From assembly GCA_018402095.1 (NCBI GenBank), contig JAGYJO010000017.1, forward strand, positions 1 to 14,974: a stretch of DNA of 14,974 nucleotides. Reading direction: 5' to 3'. Shown here in pieces: positions 1-7,515 of the stretch. This stretch comes from a bacterium. GTDB taxonomy: Bacteria > Margulisbacteria > Marinamargulisbacteria > SXXA01. The notes beneath the pieces were generated by a model. That model was given only the letters and a program-made list of their open reading frames with translations. It made no database searches and had not been told where the DNA came from. Numbering within the stretch: the stretch's first letter is position 1; each line of letters opens with the position of its first letter. Position numbers and translations under genes: made by a program.

Positions 1-83
1 ATGTGACCAGAACGATTTGGGAGCTGGGTTCATTTTGGAATGGGTATATCTGGGGTTGAAATTCGTTGTTGAAGATTGGAGTA

Positions 84-112
84 TTGAATTTATTCATAAA
101 AAACAGTTTAAT
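84..112 (+). promoter_or_regulatory. Candidate sigma-70-type promoter for the 165-3459 gene pair
   Basis: TTGAAT at 84-89 and TTTAAT at 107-112 are separated by 17 nt, a good match to -35/-10 spacing and consensus. This would start transcription near 119 and leave a leader of about 45 nt before the ATG at 165. The surrounding DNA is AT-rich, so a chance match is possible. I see nothing else in positions 1-164. Confidence 0.4.
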
Positions 113-164
113 CACAGATACTGAATTTAATACGCATTAAAATCATGATTAAGAAGAAATTCAA

Positions 165-2138
165 ATGCACACCCTCACCGCTACTTCGCGCTTGTTAACA
201 AGTATAACAAGAGCTAATCCCCGTCAATTCACACGAAGCCTCGTATCCATCAAACCAAGGCCTGACATCAAAACATCTTACGGGGGTATCAAGCCTCACG
301 TACCCATACCCCGACAAGACATACCTTCAAACACGACAACATTCCCCTTTTTATCCGCCGCCATCTTAGCCTCTTTATGTGTAATAACAAAAAGTGCCGT
401 TAGCAATAGCGATAGCGATACACCCACGTTGTACAATATGTCTGCTTTGGATCAACAGGCATATAACGCCTTTACCAAAAATGGAACGGATAAAGTGGCT
501 GTCACTTTAATTGAGAGCTTTTTAGAGTTAAACATCCCGCCCAAAAAACAAGCCTTTATGTTTGAAAAGTTCAATGCATTTTTAAAACAAATTGATACAC
601 ATGTCACTGAAGATTCCCAAAAAAAGCGTGTCGTTCACACCTTTATAAAAGGATATTCTCACTTTTTTAATCATTATGCAAAATTCCCCCCCAAATTAAA
701 ACAGCTATTCGATTCACCTAAAATAATGGAGGCTTGTGACAGTCAGCTGTACCATATTGCGGGCGTAACCATTCCGGGAAAAAGTATAGCGGACGGGGTC
801 TTATACCACAAAACGAGCCCCACAAAAGAAGCCTTAGACGGATATCAGTTTTATAAATCTTCTGTCAAAAAATTAACGGATAGCGGCATTACCTCATTGG
901 ATGGCGGTCGTGGAACAGTTCATATCCCATGGTCTTTGGCCGCATCAAAAATAGTGATGAGTTGCATCGAAAAAGCAAAAGAAGATGCACTAGAAGAGAT
1001 CTCCACACATTACGTCGGTGAGGTAAGACATCAGAAAACAAGAGCCCTAAACCAGTTATTTGAAAAACATATCGATACGCTATCAAATTGTATATTACAT
1101 TTGGTTTTTTGGGCGGTTACCGTTGATGACGTTCCTGACAAAATGAGTAAAGAAATGCCAAAAAAAATGAATCAGGCATTATTAACGGCAATGAAGCTTA
1201 TTTCTAATGTCGATACTCGGAAAAAGTTTTTGCTTGAACATCCTGACGATATCTTTACTACGCGTGAAGGTGAATTGCAAAAGATCAAAGAAGTCTTACA
1301 AGATATAGAAGATAAAGAGCATAGGGCTGCAGCTGAGCAGTATGTTGAAGGTGCTTATCTTTCATTTCATAACGCATGGGACTCATTTTCTATGATAGCC
1401 GAGCTAACCAGCGAAAATAAAAGCGTACTAATCCGGGATTTCGGCAAAATCATGACCTCATTTCAGCATGCCTTAGATGTTAATTATGACCCCAAACCCT
1501 TTAACATACAAAAAGCAGAAGATGTGCATTATGGCATGCATATGGTTGTATTTTATGAAATGGCACTTGCTTCTGCAGAAAAGATACGGGCTTCCATTGA
1601 TGGCACGTCTTTTATACGGTCTCATGATGACGATTTTCTTGAAATTTTTAGACGACAAAGTCTTCTCATGCAACAAATGGGCAGCATTTCAAATTTAATT
1701 TGTACCGGCGTCTCAAGCCAAGGGGATGTGTCTCGCGAGTTACAGGATGGCGATTTCAGCAACCAACTTATATGCGATGTTTTTAAACTATTAGTAAATG
1801 AAAACAAATCTCCAAACAGTGAAGGTTTTGACACTCTCGGAAGCCTATTAACGAAGTTAACCTCATTAAAAGAAGATAAACGAAATTGGTTTTCAAGGTA
1901 TGGATCACTGACAGGGACACTCCCTGAAGAGGCTCTATCCCAAAAATGCCACATTGATCGTTTATGGGACATCAATGTTAAGGCTTTAGCAGACACGATT
2001 ACGGATGTATTACCAGAGCTGTTTGACAACTGGTTTTCCTTATACGTTTATTTAAGAAATTATGACGAAAATGGGTCAATGAGTGATTCAGCTATTGTCT
2101 TTCTATTTCAGAATATTGCCGTAAAAGGCAAGCTTTAG
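165..2138 (+). CDS. Unrecognised 657-residue protein with presequence-like N-terminus and one membrane segment
   Basis: I do not recognise a family. The first 33 residues contain no acidic residue and are rich in Arg, Ser, Thr and Leu (R9, R16, R20, R24, K30, R32), like an amphipathic mitochondrial presequence. RQF-TRS at 20-25 resembles an R-3 processing site. A hydrophobic segment follows at about 60-75, then a Ser/Asp-rich linker. The remaining ~560 residues look soluble, mostly alpha-helical and charged, without obvious repeats or enzyme motifs. The ATG at 165 is preceded by purine-rich AAGAAG. An internal ATG at 438 (M92) would remove the presequence and membrane segment but lacks a visible Shine-Dalgarno. 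The phosphatase gene starts 13 nt after the stop, so the two are probably co-transcribed. An exported or host-directed protein is an inference; a lineage-specific membrane-anchored protein is equally possible. Confidence 0.8.
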   Translation: MHTLTATSRLLTSITRANPRQFTRSLVSIKPRPDIKTSYGGIKPHVPIPRQDIPSNTTTFPFLSAAILASLCVITKSAVSNSDSDTPTLYNMSALDQQAYNAFTKNGTDKVAVTLIESFLELNIPPKKQAFMFEKFNAFLKQIDTHVTEDSQKKRVVHTFIKGYSHFFNHYAKFPPKLKQLFDSPKIMEACDSQLYHIAGVTIPGKSIADGVLYHKTSPTKEALDGYQFYKSSVKKLTDSGITSLDGGRGTVHIPWSLAASKIVMSCIEKAKEDALEEISTHYVGEVRHQKTRALNQLFEKHIDTLSNCILHLVFWAVTVDDVPDKMSKEMPKKMNQALLTAMKLISNVDTRKKFLLEHPDDIFTTREGELQKIKEVLQDIEDKEHRAAAEQYVEGAYLSFHNAWDSFSMIAELTSENKSVLIRDFGKIMTSFQHALDVNYDPKPFNIQKAEDVHYGMHMVVFYEMALASAEKIRASIDGTSFIRSHDDDFLEIFRRQSLLMQQMGSISNLICTGVSSQGDVSRELQDGDFSNQLICDVFKLLVNENKSPNSEGFDTLGSLLTKLTSLKEDKRNWFSRYGSLTGTLPEEALSQKCHIDRLWDINVKALADTITDVLPELFDNWFSLYVYLRNYDENGSMSDSAIVFLFQNIAVKGKL

Positions 2139-2151
2139 CGCGATTAACACT

Positions 2152-3459
2152 ATGGATAAGGGGGCATCTCAGTTTAGCAAAGAGACATTTTTAATCAAGA
2201 ATGTCTCTATTATCTTAATCGTTCTTGCCACTCCCTACATTGGAATATTTTTATACTTACACCTGATAGTACCAAGTTTATTGGTCATGCTATGTGTCGC
2301 CACTTATAGTTTGTGTCTTTTTTTTCGAAAAAAACACATTCTTTCCGGTTTTTTAATCATATCCGTGACAAGTGGGGCCTTGTTTTATTGCGCCAGTGCT
2401 TTCGGCAAAGACATTGGGGCGCATACGTTTTATTTTGGATTTATTTCAATCGCCGTCACTATTTTTCTATCTAAGAATAAGTACTTATTGCTATTGTCCT
2501 TTAGCCTCCCACTTGCATGTCTATGTCTGTTAGAGTATCAAAATTATGCGATATTTGAAAAAATTATAATAGATTCTTTTTTCAAAGAACTTATTACGTA
2601 TTGCGCCTATATTACATCCTCTTGTTTAGTGGGATTATCTGCGTATGCACTTTATTTGTCAGAAAAAGATTATAAAAGCCAATTAGGTGTCAAAAATGAA
2701 ACGTTAGACATCGCCAATACAAAATTAAAAAAAGTCATTAAGAGAGATGCCGATTACAAATTAGCCCGATCATTCCAAAAACAATATTTACCGGAACTAT
2801 ACGACTACAATGGCATCAAACCATCAGTTCTACACGAACCCTCATCCAGAATGGTGAGTGGTGACTTCTACGATATCCGCTCAAATGGCGATAGTAAAAT
2901 TGGGTATTTTTTGATAGATGTTGCAGGCAAAGGCATCGAAGCAAGCTATGTGGCCATACAATTGCATATGCTTCTCAGAACCAAAACAAAAGGAAATATG
3001 TCACCCAAACAGATTATGCAACTTCTTAATAATGAAGTTACGCAATTAAGAACACTAAAAAAAATGTGTATGGGCGCCTATTTATCCTTTAATACGATAA
3101 ACAAAACACTTTCATATTGCAGAGCGTCTTTAGATATTCTATGGATACTAAGATCCGGAACGATTATTGATTTAGACACAAACAACCCGCCTTTGGGCTT
3201 TTCAGATATAAATGAATTTGCAGAAGATACGGTGGAATACCAGACTGGCGATATAGTAATCGCCTCAACAGATGGCATTTTAGATGCCAAAAACGCACAT
3301 AAAAAACGTTACTCCGAGGATAGATTGAAAACCCTTCTAACACAATACAAAAAGACACCGAAAAGCACATTAAAAAACGTCATACACAAAGACTTAATGC
3401 ACTATATAGGGAAAGAACCCTTGAGTGATGATTTGACGTTGTTGATATTTGAACTTTAG
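2152..3459 (+). CDS. Membrane-anchored SpoIIE/RsbU-type PP2C serine phosphatase
   Basis: This 435-residue protein has about six hydrophobic segments in residues 15-170, a charged, possibly coiled linker (172-205), and a C-terminal PPM/SpoIIE phosphatase domain (about 205-435). The metal-binding motifs are visible: SGDFYD at 236-241, DVAGKG at 256-261 (Lys where many relatives have His), STDG at 372-375 and SDD at 425-427. Family members dephosphorylate phosphoserine on anti-sigma-antagonist (STAS) proteins or similar partners in partner-switching circuits, with the N-terminal part sensing a signal. No anti-sigma kinase or STAS gene lies in this window, so the substrate is unknown. The gene follows the 657-residue protein by 13 nt without a clear ribosome-binding site, which suggests translational coupling and a shared function. 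The phosphatase fold is secure; its role is open. Confidence 0.88.
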   Translation: MDKGASQFSKETFLIKNVSIILIVLATPYIGIFLYLHLIVPSLLVMLCVATYSLCLFFRKKHILSGFLIISVTSGALFYCASAFGKDIGAHTFYFGFISIAVTIFLSKNKYLLLLSFSLPLACLCLLEYQNYAIFEKIIIDSFFKELITYCAYITSSCLVGLSAYALYLSEKDYKSQLGVKNETLDIANTKLKKVIKRDADYKLARSFQKQYLPELYDYNGIKPSVLHEPSSRMVSGDFYDIRSNGDSKIGYFLIDVAGKGIEASYVAIQLHMLLRTKTKGNMSPKQIMQLLNNEVTQLRTLKKMCMGAYLSFNTINKTLSYCRASLDILWILRSGTIIDLDTNNPPLGFSDINEFAEDTVEYQTGDIVIASTDGILDAKNAHKKRYSEDRLKTLLTQYKKTPKSTLKNVIHKDLMHYIGKEPLSDDLTLLIFEL

Positions 3460-3460
3460 A

Positions 3461-3482
3461 CGCGATTCATCGCCCCTATTCA
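3461..3482. repeat. Palindromic intergenic element, copy A
   Basis: Directly after the phosphatase stop codon lies CGCGATTCATCGC-CCCTATTCA, with a GCGAT/ATCGC core palindrome. The same core, loop and trailing CCCCTATTCA recur right after the Fic stop codon at 4676-4705 with a longer perfect stem. Copy A looks partly eroded and may act as a weak terminator. Confidence 0.55.
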
Positions 3483-3486
3483 GTAG

Positions 3487-3645
3487 TGAGCTTGCCCCCA
3501 AAAAGTGGACCAGTAGAATAGATAAACTATGGAGGACATGAGAATGGGAAAGAAACATAAAACATACAGTGCCGATATAAAGGCTCGCGTGGCGTTAGCG
3601 GCATTGCGCGGACAAAAAAAAGCGTCAAAGGGCTTCGCCATTTGA
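3487..3645 (+). mobile_element. Truncated left end of an IS3-family insertion sequence (terminal repeat plus orfA start)
   Basis: TGAGCTTGCCCCCAAAAAGT at 3487-3506, followed by GGACC, looks like an IS3-family terminal inverted repeat beginning with TGA and carrying the common CCCCAAAAAGTGGAC block. A GGAGG-containing site at 3531-3535 precedes an ATG at 3544 that opens a 33-codon frame ending in TGA at 3643-3645. Its first residues (MGKKHKTYSADIKARVALAA) resemble the start of OrfA transposases. The helix-turn-helix, orfB and the right end are absent, so this is a dead fragment. DNA from 3646 to about 3730 has only a short unconvincing frame (3658-3729) and I assign nothing to it. Confidence 0.6.
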
Positions 3646-3729
3646 ATCCCGGTGGACGATGCGCACAGGTAAAGGCGGCAGTCCCAAAAAATACGACCCT
3701 ACAAAAAATTCACGATTAAATATACAATA

Positions 3730-3788
3730 ACCGTGAAAAACAGCAAAAAAACAAGATATGTTCACGGATTACCCTGTCAATACCGTGA
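3730..3788. promoter_or_regulatory. Alternating inverted repeats in front of the Fic gene, possible operator
   Basis: CCGTGAA at 3731-3737 is inverted as TTCACGG at 3761-3767 and appears again directly as CCGTGAA near 3782-3788. The last two arms enclose a 14-nt spacer and end about 15 nt before the Fic start codon. Such spacing fits a repressor site or a leader hairpin controlling Fic expression. The arms are only 7 bp, so this is tentative. Confidence 0.3.
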
Positions 3789-3803
3789 AGAAAGAACGAA
3801 GGC

Positions 3804-4676
3804 ATGCCTAAAACATCTGGGATCTCAAAAAGAATAATCGACCTTCGAGAACGCTATTATCATTCGCTAAAAGACAAAGAGGCGCTACTCACGCTCATCG
3901 CAGAAGCCGAAATATCAGAACAGGTTTACCATTCAAATGCGATCGAAAACAGTACCTTAAGCTTAGAAGAAACGGAGAAGATCCTCCTTCAAATTGATTT
4001 GGATCGATTTATTACAGAACGAGAAATCTTCGAAGCCAAAAACCTGGCACGTGTCATGACCTATATCCAGCAAAAAGCAGCCAATGAACCCCTGACACTC
4101 ATGCAGATACAATGGCTACACAAACTCTTATTGTCCAATATACGAGACGACGTCGCTGGCCGTTTCAGAGAAAATAACGAATACGTTCGGGTCGGATCAC
4201 ACATCGCCCCACCACCCAAAGAAATACAGGGGCTCTTAGACGAAATGCTGGCCACATTTCACAGCAACAGCCACCATCACATCGTTCAGCGCATTGCCAA
4301 ATTCCACCTTATGTTTGAATACATACACCCTTTTGTGGATGGAAACGGACGCATAGGACGGGTACTCAACAATTATCTATTGCTACGAGAAGGATTTGTC
4401 CCGATAAACATCAAGTTTGTCGATCGCCAAAAATACTACGCTGCGTTTAAAGAATTCGACGCAAACGGAAAGAGCAAAATCATGGAGGAGATAGTCGGGT
4501 TGTCCTTAACCAACAGCTACCACAAGAGACTGGCTTATCTAGAAGGAAAGAAAATACTCTCGCTATCCGACTATGCCAAAACCAGCAAACAATCACACAG
4601 CAATCTCATCAACAAAGCAACACGCCAAACCATCGAAGCTTTTGTCGAAAAAAACAAATGGAAAATAGGCCTGTAG
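3804..4676 (+). CDS. Fic-domain AMP-transferase, class II (self-inhibited)
   Basis: The 290-residue protein carries the full Fic motif HPFVDGNGRIGR at residues 175-186, with catalytic His175 and the Asp/Gly-Asn-Gly-Arg phosphate-binding loop intact. The class II inhibitory-helix motif (S/T)xxxE(G/N) is seen as SNAIEN at 44-49, so Glu48 is expected to block ATP gamma-phosphate binding in cis. The C-terminal ~45 residues resemble a helix-turn-helix tail found in many Fic proteins. Fic enzymes usually transfer AMP to a hydroxyl of a target protein; the target cannot be read from sequence. No separate antitoxin gene adjoins it, consistent with an internal inhibitor. A purine run (AAGAAAG) precedes the ATG. 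It sits between IS debris and a hairpin and is convergent with ftsK, so it may be a mobile cassette. Function as toxin, regulator or host-directed effector is unresolved. Confidence 0.92.
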   Translation: MPKTSGISKRIIDLRERYYHSLKDKEALLTLIAEAEISEQVYHSNAIENSTLSLEETEKILLQIDLDRFITEREIFEAKNLARVMTYIQQKAANEPLTLMQIQWLHKLLLSNIRDDVAGRFRENNEYVRVGSHIAPPPKEIQGLLDEMLATFHSNSHHHIVQRIAKFHLMFEYIHPFVDGNGRIGRVLNNYLLLREGFVPINIKFVDRQKYYAAFKEFDANGKSKIMEEIVGLSLTNSYHKRLAYLEGKKILSLSDYAKTSKQSHSNLINKATRQTIEAFVEKNKWKIGL

Positions 4677-4705
4677 GGGGCGCGATTCATCGCGCCCCCT
4701 ATTCA
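4676..4705. terminator. Strong hairpin, palindromic element copy B, between convergent fic and ftsK
   Basis: GGGGGCGCGA and TCGCGCCCCC form a perfect 10-bp stem around a TTCA loop at 4676-4699, beginning at the last base of the Fic stop codon, and are followed by TATTCA. It can fold on both strands and lies between two convergent genes, so it could end both transcripts, although no long T-run follows. It is the better-preserved partner of the element at 3461-3482. Confidence 0.6.
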
Positions 4706-4742
4706 TCGTATCCCCATGGGGCCGTACTACGCTTCCCTCGGA

Positions 4743-6986
4743 CTACTCTTCCCGTGCCCGTCCCTGCTGCCGTCGATCCACCAACCCCTGACTCTCCAGC
4801 TCATCCATCAAGCGTGAGGCGCGGTTGTACCCTATCCGCAATTTGCGCTGGAGATAGGATGTCGACGGTTGGTTTGTGTTCATGATCATTTGCTTGGCTT
4901 CTTCGAACAACGGATCTTCAGAATCATCACTTCCAGACTCGGAAGTCGCCAAAGGCTCTACGTCCATAACTTCAGACAAATACTCAGGCGCCGACTGGGC
5001 CTTGAGAAAGGCCACTACTTTTTTGACTTCTTGTTCACTGACATAGACACCCTGCACCCGCTGCGGTTTGAAAGCACCTACTGGGGAGTACAGCATATCC
5101 CCTTTTCCCAACAACTTTTCAGCACCCGGCATATCCAAAATCGTGCGCGAATCAATCTGTGATTGCAAAAAGAAAGATACCCGTGACGGGACATTCGCTT
5201 TGATCAACCCCGTGATGACATTCACGCTGGGGCGCTGTGTCGCGATGACCAAATGAATCCCTGTCGCACGGGCCATCTGTGCCAAGCGGCAAATCGTACT
5301 TTCAACTTCCTGGGAGGCCACCATCATGAGGTCCGCCAACTCATCAATGATCACCACGATATATGGCAGTGGCTGCAACAACAAAATAGGATCACCTTCT
5401 TCGACGTCACTTTCAGACAACGATTGAATCCGCGTGTTATAGCCTTCGATACTTTTGACGCCTATTTTAGAAAAGGTTTCATAGCGTCTTTCCATTTCGA
5501 CCAAAGCCCACTTATTCAGCGTTGCAGCGGCCTTGTGGGGGTCTGTCACTACAGGTGCGATCAAATGGGGAATTCCCTCGTAGAGACTAAGCTCAACCTT
5601 CTTCGGATCAATCATGAGAAACTTCACATCTTGAGGGGTAGCCCGCATGAGAATCGACAAAATCAATGAATTCACACACACACTTTTACCAGAACCAGTA
5701 GCCCCGGCGATCAACACGTGGGGCATCTTGCCCAAATCCATCAAAACAGCCTCACCGGTAATCGTCAGGCCCATTGTACACACCAGTTTTGACGCTGCAT
5801 TATAAAAATCTGTTTTTTCGATGATCGTACGCATACCCACCATGTCCGTCACCACATTGGGCACCTCAATGCCCACCAACGCTTTCCCCGGAATAGGCGC
5901 CTCAATACGCACATCAGGCACCGCCAATTTGAGGGCAATATCTTTGGCCAAAGCCGTGATTTTAATGATTTTCACACCCACGCCAGGTTCCAATTCAAAA
6001 CGGGTCACAGACGGGCCAGAGGTGACATTCACCACTTTTGCGGCAACATGAAAACTCGCCAAGGTGTCTTCCAACACCTGAGACATACTGTCTCTCTTCT
6101 TTTGATCATCTTTGGTTTTGAGGCGTGCTTTGGTCACATCCAATAGCTCTAGCGGCGGGAAGGTATATTCAGATTGCGAGGTGATCAACATTGTCGGTGC
6201 AGGAATAACAATCTCAGGAGATGCGTCTTGGTCCGATTGCGGCGCAACATCTATCACCGGCGATGGCTCTTTTTGAATCACGACGGCGGACGCCAACGTT
6301 ACCGATGTAGGACGTTTTTTTTCTGGTTTTTTAGCAGGCGCTTCAACAACTGCAGCATCTTCTGGCGGAGCATAAAACAACCAATGCCACAAAGAACCCA
6401 AAAGACCACTTTGAGACGACAAAGATGTACCGACACCTGAAAACAAACGACGCAACCAGGCCACCAGCGACATCTCGGACAACACGAGCAGCAAAATCAT
6501 CCCAGACCCCACCAGTACAATCCACATGCCCGCCGTCCCCACAGCACGCAAAACCACGGACTGCACCAAGGCGCCTATCCAACCGCCGCCTTTCAAATCC
6601 AATGGCCATGACAAAACCCGTGGAAAAGAATACTGAAAAAACTCCGTTACAACCGATAACCACGCACCAGAAAGCCCAACCAAAAGCATGGCATACCCAA
6701 ACCGCCAGGGCCTCACCATGAGCAGGGCACCAACCAGTGCTAGTACAAAAGAAACCACAACCGCGGCTTGGCCAAACATCACGTACAGACTAAACCGAAC
6801 CCCAGAGCCCACAAGACCCGTCCAATCCGGCGTCCAAAGAGACAACAGAAAAAAAACAGAGACCACCACAAGACCAAGACCTATCACTTCTCGGAGCCAA
6901 TTAGGAAGCGGTTTTTTCTCTTCATGTTTCGGCGCTTGTTTCACCGTCGGGAGGTCTTTTTTTGGGGGCCTTATTTTTTTTGCCAT
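4743..6986 (-). CDS. ftsK: DNA translocase FtsK
   Basis: FtsK couples septum formation to chromosome dimer resolution and segregation by pumping DNA at the division site. Numbering from the GTG at 6989, four hydrophobic segments occupy about 34-51, 67-92, 98-115 and 152-172, and a low-complexity linker (about 205-285) is followed by the motor. Walker A is GATGSGKS at 429-436 and Walker B VVIIDELAD at about 545-553. A C-terminal winged-helix gamma domain (about 692-745), which reads KOPS-type sites, ends the protein. The length of ~748 is the short form, far below the E. coli protein with its long linker. I prefer the ATG at 6986 over the GTG three bases upstream; neither has a strong Shine-Dalgarno. 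It follows the DUF192 gene by about 13 nt and is probably the last gene of the hpf-bioB-DUF192-ftsK run. Confidence 0.95.
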   Translation of the reverse strand: MAKKIRPPKKDLPTVKQAPKHEEKKPLPNWLREVIGLGLVVVSVFFLLSLWTPDWTGLVGSGVRFSLYVMFGQAAVVVSFVLALVGALLMVRPWRFGYAMLLVGLSGAWLSVVTEFFQYSFPRVLSWPLDLKGGGWIGALVQSVVLRAVGTAGMWIVLVGSGMILLLVLSEMSLVAWLRRLFSGVGTSLSSQSGLLGSLWHWLFYAPPEDAAVVEAPAKKPEKKRPTSVTLASAVVIQKEPSPVIDVAPQSDQDASPEIVIPAPTMLITSQSEYTFPPLELLDVTKARLKTKDDQKKRDSMSQVLEDTLASFHVAAKVVNVTSGPSVTRFELEPGVGVKIIKITALAKDIALKLAVPDVRIEAPIPGKALVGIEVPNVVTDMVGMRTIIEKTDFYNAASKLVCTMGLTITGEAVLMDLGKMPHVLIAGATGSGKSVCVNSLILSILMRATPQDVKFLMIDPKKVELSLYEGIPHLIAPVVTDPHKAAATLNKWALVEMERRYETFSKIGVKSIEGYNTRIQSLSESDVEEGDPILLLQPLPYIVVIIDELADLMMVASQEVESTICRLAQMARATGIHLVIATQRPSVNVITGLIKANVPSRVSFFLQSQIDSRTILDMPGAEKLLGKGDMLYSPVGAFKPQRVQGVYVSEQEVKKVVAFLKAQSAPEYLSEVMDVEPLATSESGSDDSEDPLFEEAKQMIMNTNQPSTSYLQRKLRIGYNRASRLMDELESQGLVDRRQQGRAREE

Positions 6987-6999
6987 CACACTACTCGAT

Positions 7000-7515
7000 T
7001 CACTTTATTGTCTTTTTGGATTGAAACACCAAGGCATCGCCCGGACGCACGTTCAACTTTTCCACCGTCCCGGCCGCCACTTCCAATACATACAACGCCT
7101 TTTGGCTCGGCACCAAACGGCGGGTACTCATCGGCAATGTATGGGTTTCAATATGAACCACACGCTTGGCGGAAGATAACCAAAGAATATCCAAAGACAC
7201 CAAGGTATCTTTCATCCAAAAGGGATAAATGGCCTCTCGGTCAAAGATAAAAAGCATGCCCTCACGTGGCGCCAAAGACGATCTATACATGAGGCCCTGA
7301 GCCCGTTCAGCCTCAGTTTGCACAAGACTCACGTCAAAGCATGGGCCTTCCTGAAGACACACCTGATCAATGGCACCTATAGAGAGCCCCGCGCAAATAG
7401 GCGTCACCCACAATATCAAGCTCAGCAGCACAAACGATACGCTGCACCACACCCCTTTTTTGCTATAAAAACCGTTAACGGGCACCCAGAGGGGTCCGTG
7501 CAGGGCGAAGGTCAT
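7000..7515 (-). CDS. Exported DUF192-family protein
   Basis: The C-terminal ~110 residues match the DUF192 pattern: ERAQGLMYR (70-78), GMLFIFD (86-92), YPFWMKDTLVSLDIL (97-111), VPSQKALYVLE (135-145) and a closing RPGD (157-160). The family is a small beta-rich fold of unknown biochemical role, often exported. A hydrophobic stretch at 22-42 after two lysines looks like a signal peptide ending near ICAG. The ATG at 7515 overlaps the end of bioB by 41 nt and has a weak ribosome-binding site. A GTG at 7452, with AAAAGGG just before it, would give a neater signal peptide without the overlap, so the start is uncertain. The gene ends just before ftsK. Confidence 0.85.
   Translation of the reverse strand: MTFALHGPLWVPVNGFYSKKGVWCSVSFVLLSLILWVTPICAGLSIGAIDQVCLQEGPCFDVSLVQTEAERAQGLMYRSSLAPREGMLFIFDREAIYPFWMKDTLVSLDILWLSSAKRVVHIETHTLPMSTRRLVPSQKALYVLEVAAGTVEKLNVRPGDALVFQSKKTIK

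Noticed and set aside
3658..3729. Short + strand frame beginning MRTGKGGSPKKYD
   Set aside because: Only 23 codons, no recognisable family and no clear ribosome-binding site; may be debris of an older gene.
6174..7250. Several long + strand open frames opposite ftsK and the DUF192 gene
   Set aside because: Low-complexity Arg/Thr/His-rich translations antisense to well-recognised genes; no motifs or ribosome-binding sites.
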